Assembly (NCBI RefSeq): GCF_000803065.1
Contig: NZ_JSXI01000018.1
Coordinates: forward strand, 186,001 to 250,000
DNA: 64,000 nucleotides
Direction: 5' to 3'
Origin: Sphingomonas sp. ERG5
Lineage (GTDB): Bacteria > Pseudomonadota > Alphaproteobacteria > Sphingomonadales > Sphingomonadaceae
The notes beneath the pieces were generated by a model, which was not told the origin of the DNA, made no database searches, and worked only from the letters and a program-made list of their open reading frames with translations. Shown here piece by piece: positions 58,082 to 64,000 of the stretch; position 1 is the first letter of the stretch; each line of letters opens with the position of its first letter. The position numbers were made by a program, and so were the translations under genes.

Positions 58082-58694
58082 GCGCGAAAATATCTATTTC
58101 GGGCCAGCCGGCCAGGTCCAGCTCGGCGCGGGCGGGCAGGAAATCGAAACAGGACTGCGCGAGTGCCATGCGGCCCTCACGCTCCAGCCGGCGGTTCAAC
58201 TCCTCGCGCATCGCATGGAGAAAGCGCACGTCGGACGCGGCATAATCCTTCTGCGCATCGCTCAGGACCGGGCCGCCCCAGTCGGACGATTGCTGCTGCT
58301 TGGAAATGTCCTGGCCAAGCAATTCGCGCACCAGCTCCTTCAGGCCGTGCCGGTCGGTATAGGTCCGCACCAGCCGCGAGGCGATCTTGGTGCAATAGAC
58401 CGGCGCCGCCGTCACCTTGAGATAATGGCTGATCGCGGCGAGATCGAAGCGCGCGAAATGATAGAGTTTCACGCGGCTCCGGTCGGCGAGTAGGGCACGC
58501 AGATTGGGCGCGGCATAGTCGCTGCCGGGCGCGAAGCGCACGAGATGCTCGTCGGGGCCGCCATCGGACAATTGCACGACGCACAGCCGGTCGCGCGGCG
58601 TGATCAGACCCATCGTTTCGGTATCGACGGCAATGTCGGCACCGGGCGCGAACAGGTCGGCGGGAATGTCTTCTTCGTGAAAATGAACGGTCAT
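58074..58694 (-). CDS. RNase D-like 3'-5' exonuclease
   Basis: The product is 206 residues. DEDD-family motifs: DIAVDTETMGLITPRDRLCV with the first acid pair near residue 23, LYHFARFDLAAISHYL, and YAASDVRFLHAMREEL near 170. The HRDC domains of full RNase D are missing, as usual for this short form beside lptC in sphingomonads. It probably trims structured RNA. Confidence 0.9.
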   Translation of the reverse strand: MTVHFHEEDIPADLFAPGADIAVDTETMGLITPRDRLCVVQLSDGGPDEHLVRFAPGSDYAAPNLRALLADRSRVKLYHFARFDLAAISHYLKVTAAPVYCTKIASRLVRTYTDRHGLKELVRELLGQDISKQQQSSDWGGPVLSDAQKDYAASDVRFLHAMREELNRRLEREGRMALAQSCFDFLPARAELDLAGWPEIDIFAHV

Positions 58695-58737
58695 GCGAAT
58701 CGCCTAGCGGCGATTGTCCCGGTGCTCAATGGTCCGC

Positions 58738-59544
58738 TCAATGGTCAGGCGCCGTGGATCCTCCCGCCGCGGCACGCTTCTCGCGGCGGCGGCGGGCGAA
58801 GATGTTGAGCGTTTCGACGCCGGCGGAAAAGGCCATTGCGGTGTAGATATAGCCCTTGGGCACATGCACGCCGAAACCGTCGGCGATCAGGACCGCGCCG
58901 ATCATCAGCAGGAAACCGAGCGCGAGCATCACCACGGTCGGGTTGCGCGCGATGAAACTGGCCAGCGGCGTGGCGGCGAACATCATCACGCCGACCGCGA
59001 AGATCACCGCGACGACCATGACGGGCAAATGATCGGTCATGCCGATCGCCGTAAGGATCGAATCGATCGAGAAGACCATGTCGAGCGCAAGAATCTGCAC
59101 GATCGCGGAACCGAAGCTCAGCGCGACGCGGCCCTTCTTGTCGAGCTGCTCGCCCGATTCCTCGGGGTCGACACTGTGGTGGATTTCCTTGGTCGCCTTC
59201 CACAGCAGGAAGATTCCGCCGGCGATCAGGATCAGGTCGCGCCAGGAAAAGGCGGTTTCGTAACTCGGCACGCCATGGTCGCCGATCGGCCCGGTCAGTC
59301 CCAGGTCGAACACGGTCTGGGTCAGCCCGGCGATCCACGCGATCATCGACAGCAGCACGAGGCGCAGGCCCAGCGCCAGGCCGATGCCGAGTCGCCGCGC
59401 CTTGGCCTGTTGGTGTTCGGGCAGCTTGTTCGACAGGATCGAAATGAAGATGAGATTGTCGATGCCGAGCACGACTTCGAGCACGATCAGCGTGGCCAGC
59501 GCCGCCCAGACGGCGGGATCGGACAACAGGGCGATGATCGACAT
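58738..59544 (-). CDS. TerC-family integral membrane protein
   Basis: The product is 268 residues with seven or eight membrane helices. [20 protein letters not shown] near the start and [18 protein letters not shown] in the middle are the TerC signatures with membrane-buried acids. Members export metals such as manganese or were tied to tellurite resistance. ATG 59544 is taken; a GTG nine codons upstream is possible. Confidence 0.92.
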   Translation of the reverse strand: MSIIALLSDPAVWAALATLIVLEVVLGIDNLIFISILSNKLPEHQQAKARRLGIGLALGLRLVLLSMIAWIAGLTQTVFDLGLTGPIGDHGVPSYETAFSWRDLILIAGGIFLLWKATKEIHHSVDPEESGEQLDKKGRVALSFGSAIVQILALDMVFSIDSILTAIGMTDHLPVMVVAVIFAVGVMMFAATPLASFIARNPTVVMLALGFLLMIGAVLIADGFGVHVPKGYIYTAMAFSAGVETLNIFARRRREKRAAAGGSTAPDH

Positions 59545-59752
59545 GCTGCCACTCTGTGCCGTTTCAGCCACATGCGCGCAAGCGGACGGTGTCTACCGTG
59601 CCGTAATTCCGACGAATTCATTCGCAGCACGGGTCTTTTTAGGCTAGACCGACTCGGTGGCACGATTGGTTTGGTGCCCGAAGACCTGCGCTTTTCGTCC
59701 GGCGCTCGGTTCTTGATAGGCGATTTGGGCGGACCGGGAAGACGAACAGGGC

Positions 59753-60538
59753 ATGAGTTTCGATAAAGGACGCCGCGGGGATCGCGGTGGGCGTGGCCGC
59801 GATAAGCGCGATGGTTTCGGCGGCGACGATTTCGGTGGCGGCAGCAGCTTCGGCGGTGGCGATCGTTTCGGCGGTGGCGGCGACCGCTTCGGTGGCGGCG
59901 GTGATCGCTTCGGCGGTGGCGGCGGCGGCGGCGGTGGTTTCCGCAGCGGTGGTGGCGGCTTCGGCGGTGGTGCCGGTGGCGGCGCAGGCCGCGGCATGCC
60001 CCCCCAGGTCGTTGGCGAAGGCACGGGCGTCGTCAAATTCTTCAATGGTCAAAAGGGCTTCGGCTTCGTCGTTCGCGATGATGGCGGCGAGGATGTGTTC
60101 GTGCACATCAGCGCGGTCGAGCAGGCCGGCCTGACCGGTCTGGCCGAGGGTCAGCCGCTCGGCTTTACCCTGGTCGACCGCGGCGGCCGTATCTCGGCGA
60201 CCGACCTCAAGATCGAGGGCGAACCGCTCCCCGTCACCGACCGCGGCCCGCCGCGCGATCGTGACGCGGCTCCGGGCGGTGCACCGCGCGGTGGCGCCGG
60301 TGGCCCGCAGCGCGAGCTGACTGGTGAGAAGGCGACCGGCACGGTCAAGTTCTTCAATGCGATGAAGGGCTTCGGCTTCATTCAGCGCGACGACGGACAG
60401 CCCGATGCGTTCGTGCACATCTCCGCGGTCGAACGCGGCGGCATGACCAGCCTCAACGAAGGCGACCGGCTCGAATTCGAGCTCGAAGTCGATCGTCGCG
60501 GCAAATATGCGGCGGTGAACCTCACGTCGATCGCCTGA
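59753..60538 (+). CDS. Tandem cold-shock domain protein with Gly-rich head
   Basis: The product is 261 residues. Residues 1-85 are a Gly/Arg/Phe-rich low-complexity region with GGGDRF units. Two cold-shock domains follow: GVVKFFNGQKGFGFVVRD near 91 and GTVKFFNAMKGFGFIQRD near 195, both keeping the RNP motifs and VFVHIS/AFVHIS. It should bind single-stranded RNA; the head may promote condensates. Confidence 0.92.
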   Translation: MSFDKGRRGDRGGRGRDKRDGFGGDDFGGGSSFGGGDRFGGGGDRFGGGGDRFGGGGGGGGGFRSGGGGFGGGAGGGAGRGMPPQVVGEGTGVVKFFNGQKGFGFVVRDDGGEDVFVHISAVEQAGLTGLAEGQPLGFTLVDRGGRISATDLKIEGEPLPVTDRGPPRDRDAAPGGAPRGGAGGPQRELTGEKATGTVKFFNAMKGFGFIQRDDGQPDAFVHISAVERGGMTSLNEGDRLEFELEVDRRGKYAAVNLTSIA

Positions 60539-60560
60539 GCGGGCGACTCGGATGAATTGA

Positions 60561-60597
60561 AAAGCCCGGCGTGCTGAAAGGCGCGCCGGGCTTTTTC
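60561..60597 (+). terminator. Rho-independent terminator of the cold-shock gene
   Basis: AAAGCCCGGCG (60561-60571) pairs with CGCCGGGCTTT (60584-60594), followed by more T residues, 22 bases after the stop codon. It is a standard strong terminator. Confidence 0.9.
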
Positions 60598-60821
60598 TTT
60601 GTCCGGCGCATGTTGCGCGGCATCTCCGCGTCTTCCGCGCGACCCCTTTGCCGCTTTGACCGCCAGGGCAATGGCATTCGGCGGCATGCCAGTTCGATTC
60701 AGATCTCTTTCAACGGGCGTCATGACGGGTTTCCGGTGCGGGTGTCGCGCGTCGGTTAAAGCCGGTCCGACGGGCCTTGAATCAGCAGAACCGGAAAACA
60801 CGCCGCCATGACGACTGCCGC

Positions 60822-61218
60822 CCATTTCCCGTTATTCCCGCAGCACACGCGAAAAACTCCCGTGCGGATCCATCAAAACTCCCGCAGCTTTTCCCGCAGA
60901 CTCCCGCAGAACCCTCAAAAAGCATTTTCCCCCGGAAACTCCCGCAACAACTCCCGCAGCTGCGGGAATTTGGACTGCGGCTTCGGAACGCCATGATCCC
61001 GCCGATTCAACCCCACGTCTCGAACCCTTAGAGCGGTTTCGAGCTGGGTTGATCCACCGCCCCCGTTCGCCCTGAGCCTGTCGAAGGGCACGCGCAGCGC
61101 ATGGGCTTCGACAGGCTCAGCCCGAACGGAGGGGGCGATTCCACCCAAGTCGAAGCCGCTCTAGTACCACTCCCAGACGGCATCTCCCGCGCCGCCGTCC
61201 CGCTCTTTCACATGACGA
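60822..61218. repeat. Dispersed intergenic repeat, copy 2 (interrupted)
   Basis: This copy matches 8430-8698. The CTCCCGCAG core (60822-60971) is nearly identical; the end motif CGCTCTTTcACATGACGA lies at 61201-61218. A 135-bp palindromic element sits inside at 61029-61163; without it the copy would be about 262 bp, against 269 bp for copy 1. The 840 bases between the cold-shock gene and the DMT gene hold no convincing gene. Confidence 0.85.
61029..61163. mobile_element. MITE-like palindromic element, copy B, inserted in a repeat
   Basis: Ends TAGAGCGGTTTCGAGCTGGG and, on the other strand, TAGAGCGGCTTCGACTTGGG are inverted repeats flanked by TA. The inside holds CGTTCGCCCTGAGCCTGTCG paired to CGACAGGCTCAGCCCGAACG, as in copy A. 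There is no transposase gene, so it would need one in trans. Confidence 0.85.
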
Positions 61219-61378
61219 ACACGACACTCACGTTCCTGGTCATTCCCGACGTGCCGGGCACCTTCGCCGCCGCTGGTCTGGCGATGATCGTGAAGATCGA
61301 CGCCCCAACCTTCTTTCCGCCTGCGGAAGAGGCCTTGGGGGCGGGCCTGAACCGGCGGCAAATGGAGAATGCGGCGAT

Positions 61379-62212
61379 CTAACCGACCAGGATCAGCGCC
61401 GCCCCAGCCAATATCCCCAGCACGCCGACCACTCGTCCCGGTGTTACCGGCTCGCGCAAGAACAGGATCGAAATGACCAATGCGGTCACCATGCCCGTCT
61501 CGCGCAGGGCGGCAAGTGGCGCGGTCGGCCCGAGCGAGAACGCGTAGAGCGCCATGCCATAGGTCAGGATCGAGAGCGTCCCCGCGATGACGCCGGGCTT
61601 CCATTGCCGCCGCGCCGCCGCGAAGATGGCCCCGCGTGAGAGGATGCCGAACATCACCACCACCACTGCGCCCATCTGGACGAACACCCATATGATATAG
61701 CTGGCCGGTGACGGTGCCGCGCGCACGCCGATCGCATCGACCACGGTATAGGCGGCGATCGACACCCCGGTGAGCAGCGACCAGCCCAGCGCCTCGCGAC
61801 CGATATGCCTGCCCGCGATCATCATGAACATGGCGATCCCGATCACTGCGATCCCGGCGATCTGGGCGATCGTCGCATGGTCGCCGAGCACGCCGATCGT
61901 GACGCCGGCGGTGATCAGCGGCGCACTGCCGCGCAGCACCGGATAGACCGCCGAAAGATCGCCGACCGCATAAGCGCGGACCAGGGAATAAAGATACAGA
62001 GCATGGATCACCGCGCTCGCCGCCAGCCATTGCCACGCACCATGCGGCAGCGGCACCAACAAGGTCGCGGGCAACAGCACCAGCGCGCTGGTCCCATCGG
62101 TCACCGCCCGCCCCGAGGCCTTGTCCTTGCCGCCCTTGACGATCGCATTGACCACGGCGTGGACTGATCCGGAGGCGATCATGAGGATCGAGGCGAGAGC
62201 GAGGGGCGGCAC
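61379..62212 (-). CDS. DMT-superfamily (EamA-type) permease
   Basis: The product is 277 residues with ten predicted membrane helices in two EamA repeats, the first ending near IGIAMFMMIAGRHIG and the second near VGVLGILAGAALIL. Conserved prolines lie in SAVYPVLRGSAPLITAG and LREPVTPGRVVG. It probably exports amino acids or metabolites; substrate unknown. Confidence 0.9.
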   Translation of the reverse strand: MPPLALASILMIASGSVHAVVNAIVKGGKDKASGRAVTDGTSALVLLPATLLVPLPHGAWQWLAASAVIHALYLYSLVRAYAVGDLSAVYPVLRGSAPLITAGVTIGVLGDHATIAQIAGIAVIGIAMFMMIAGRHIGREALGWSLLTGVSIAAYTVVDAIGVRAAPSPASYIIWVFVQMGAVVVVMFGILSRGAIFAAARRQWKPGVIAGTLSILTYGMALYAFSLGPTAPLAALRETGMVTALVISILFLREPVTPGRVVGVLGILAGAALILVG

Positions 62213-62261
62213 CGGTCGGCGGTGGCGATACGGCGCGTTCGACGCAAGTCCAATGCGCGCG

Positions 62262-63857
62262 TTACACGATCAGCCGCTTCAACCCCGCTACCGTATCCGC
62301 CTCGGCCGCCGGCTTGTCGGTCCGAATCCGCGCGATGCGCGGAAAACGCATCGCGACGCCGGATTTGTGCCGTTTCGATTCGTGGATCGAATCGAACGCG
62401 ATCTCCAGCACCAGCGTCTTCTCCACTTCGCGCACCGGGCCGAAGCGATTGAGCGTGTGGCCGCGCACGAACTTGTCGAGCATCTTCAGCTCCTCGTCGG
62501 TAATGCCCGAATAGGCCTTGCCGACGGGGAGTAATTCTCCGTCCTCGGTCCAGCAGCCAAAGGTGTAGTCGCTGTAGAAGGACGATCGCCGCCCCGATCC
62601 GCGCTGCGCGTACATCATCACGCAATCGGCGGTCAGCGGATCGCGCTTCCATTTGTACCACAGCCCGACGCGCCGCCCGGTGACATAGGGCGAATCGCGG
62701 CGCTTGAGCATGACGCCCTCGATCGCCGCATCGCGCGCGCCGGCGCGAATGCCCTCCAATGCGGTGAAATCATCCGCCTCGATCAGCTGGCTGACATCGA
62801 AGCGCTCTGGATCGAGAGTCTCGGCAAAGCGCTCCAGGCGCACCCGCCGCTCGGTCCAGGGCAGCTCGCGCAAATCCTCCGCCCGGTCGAACAGGATATC
62901 GTAGAGCCGCACGAATGCGGGATAATCGGCCAGCATCTTCGCTGAGACGATCTTGCGCCCGAGCCGCTGCTGCAGCGCATTGAAGCTCGCCGCCCCGCCG
63001 CCATCTTCCAGCGCGCCGCCCTGCGCATCGCCCTTCACCATCAATTCGCCATCGACCACGCCGATGCCGGAGAAGTCGCGTGCGACCTCGGGGAAGCTCG
63101 CGGTGATGTCATCGCCCGCTCGGCTGTAGAGCCGCGTCGCGCCCGCGACATGGATGATCTGGACGCGGATGCCGTCCCATTTCCACTCGGCGGCATAATC
63201 GGCGAGATCGACGCGAAGCGCCTCCAGCGGATGCGCCAGCATGAAGGGACGGAATACCGGCACATCGGCCGTGGTGGGCTGCTCGCCGCGCCCCTCGGCC
63301 CAGTCGAACAGCGGCGCATAGGGCGCGGAGAGGCCATGCCACACTTCCTCGACCGCTTCGACATCGATCCCGAATGCGGTCGCCAGCGCGGTTTTGGCCA
63401 GCCGTGCCGACACGCCGATCCGCAGCGCGCCGGTGGCCATTTTGAGCAGCGCGAATCGCTCCTCGGCATCGAGCCGGTCGAGCATCGACGCGAGCGCCGC
63501 CGGGGCGTCCGACCGGGACAGCGAATTGAGCGTATCGACCGCCTGGGCGATGGTCAGCGGCCCGCTCGCCTCGGGCGGCATCGGCGGGGTCGGCCAGAGC
63601 AGAGCCACCGTTTCCGCGCTGTCACCGACATAGTCGCGGCTCATGCGGTACAGCACCGGATCGACGCGTGCCTCGATCAATCCGCGAATCACCGCCGGCT
63701 TGACCGCGGGCAGATCGAGGTCGCCGGTCAGCGCCGCCATTGCCCAGCCCCGGTCGGGATCGGGCGTCGCGATCAGATAGTCGCCGATCAGCTTCAGCTT
63801 CGCATTGCGCGACCGCGTATAGATCAGCGAATCGAGAAGATCGGCGAAAGCGCGCAT
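62262..63857 (-). CDS. ATP-dependent DNA ligase, Lhr-cluster type
   Basis: The product is 531 residues from ATG 63857. Motif I reads EWKWDGIRVQIIHV with the adenylated Lys; GVVDGELMVKG, GVMLKRRDSPYVTGRR and LWYKWKRDPLTADCVMM are the next ligase motifs, and an OB-fold domain ends the chain. It is the ligase of the helicase/exonuclease/phosphoesterase set, whose other parts lie at 42335, 49095 and 52232. Confidence 0.95.
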   Translation of the reverse strand: MRAFADLLDSLIYTRSRNAKLKLIGDYLIATPDPDRGWAMAALTGDLDLPAVKPAVIRGLIEARVDPVLYRMSRDYVGDSAETVALLWPTPPMPPEASGPLTIAQAVDTLNSLSRSDAPAALASMLDRLDAEERFALLKMATGALRIGVSARLAKTALATAFGIDVEAVEEVWHGLSAPYAPLFDWAEGRGEQPTTADVPVFRPFMLAHPLEALRVDLADYAAEWKWDGIRVQIIHVAGATRLYSRAGDDITASFPEVARDFSGIGVVDGELMVKGDAQGGALEDGGGAASFNALQQRLGRKIVSAKMLADYPAFVRLYDILFDRAEDLRELPWTERRVRLERFAETLDPERFDVSQLIEADDFTALEGIRAGARDAAIEGVMLKRRDSPYVTGRRVGLWYKWKRDPLTADCVMMYAQRGSGRRSSFYSDYTFGCWTEDGELLPVGKAYSGITDEELKMLDKFVRGHTLNRFGPVREVEKTLVLEIAFDSIHESKRHKSGVAMRFPRIARIRTDKPAAEADTVAGLKRLIV

Positions 63858-63906
63858 GATGCGACAACGCATGGCGCATCGCGGACGCTCCCGCTAGGGA
63901 GCCGGA

Positions 63907-64000
63907 ATGCGCCGCCTGTTCCGCCGACTCCTCAAAGCCACCGTCTGGATCGTGGCGCTTGCGCTGCTGGTCTTCATCTTCGGCCTTCTTCAGGCGCGTC
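63907..64000 (+). CDS. Start of a membrane or secreted protein, cut by the window end
   Basis: ATG 63907 opens MRRLFRRLLKATVWIVALAL and VFIFGLLQAR, an Arg-rich head and one hydrophobic helix typical of an inner-membrane anchor. Only about 31 residues are visible. A monofunctional transglycosylase or another anchored enzyme is possible, but nothing decides. Confidence 0.6.
   Translation, partial: MRRLFRRLLKATVWIVALALLVFIFGLLQAR

Noticed and set aside
61212..61382. 56-codon frame MTNTTLTFLVIPDVPG before the DMT permease
   Set aside because: It starts in the end motif of the dispersed repeat, has no ribosome site or known family, and overlaps the converging gene end. A true small gene cannot be fully excluded.

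Overview
The window looks like chromosomal DNA of a sphingomonad (Alphaproteobacteria, Sphingomonas or a close relative). The reasons are the high GC content, the compact gene packing, the gene orders rpmF-plsX-fabH-ihfA-merR and RNase D-lptC-lptA-lptB-rpoN, the TonB-dependent receptor, the fused PabB-PabC, and dispersed palindromes of a type common in sphingomonads. All identifications come from reading the translated sequence; no database search was run. I saw no tRNA, rRNA or CRISPR array.

Layout. 1-3.6 kb: the end of a ferritin-like gene and its terminator, a TPP riboswitch, thiC, and a secreted protein of unknown function overlapping the thiC stop. 3.6-6.8 kb: a small accessory block with a second, diverged 3' end of thiC, a low-GC pair (membrane protein plus dCTP deaminase/dUTPase-like protein), an unknown gene, an IS5-family element whose transposase frame is split at a G run, and a ParE-like toxin. 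6.9-20.1 kb: mostly small housekeeping and stress genes (2H phosphoesterase, two GNAT/VOC sets, two diguanylate cyclases, ung, an endonuclease III-like glycosylase, phospholipase A) plus several very small proteins. 20.2-28.4 kb: hisN, rpmI-rplT, pheS-pheT, an aldose-1-epimerase-like gene, prfC. 28.6-33.1 kb: MFS transporter and TonB receptor facing a TetR regulator. 33.2-41.8 kb: merR-ihfA-fabH-plsX-rpmF, MAPEG, a metallo-beta-lactamase hydrolase, pabBC, an aminotransferase, msrA. 41.9-53.2 kb: pdeM, kup, three secreted peptidase-like genes, the Lhr-type helicase and the beta-lactamase-fold exonuclease. 53.3-63.9 kb: rpoN, the lpt genes, RNase D, TerC, a tandem cold-shock protein, a DMT permease, and the ATP-dependent DNA ligase.

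How genes work together. Four parts of the known ligase-associated DNA repair set (PdeM nuclease, Lhr-core helicase, exonuclease, ligase) lie within about 21 kb but are not contiguous. LptC, LptA and LptB form part of the LPS export machine. PlsX and FabH feed fatty acid and phospholipid synthesis. The TonB receptor and MFS permease are probably an uptake route controlled by the adjacent TetR protein.

Most notable non-coding content. A MITE-like family of TA-flanked palindromes (45064-45199, 53231-53358, 61029-61163) supplies the TAG stop codons of three neighbouring genes. One copy sits inside a second dispersed repeat of about 265 bp, whose other copy (8430-8698) lacks it, so the pair reads as a filled and an empty site. 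Other structured spacers are at 12708-12785, 28434-28564, 45471-45624 and 56728-56759.
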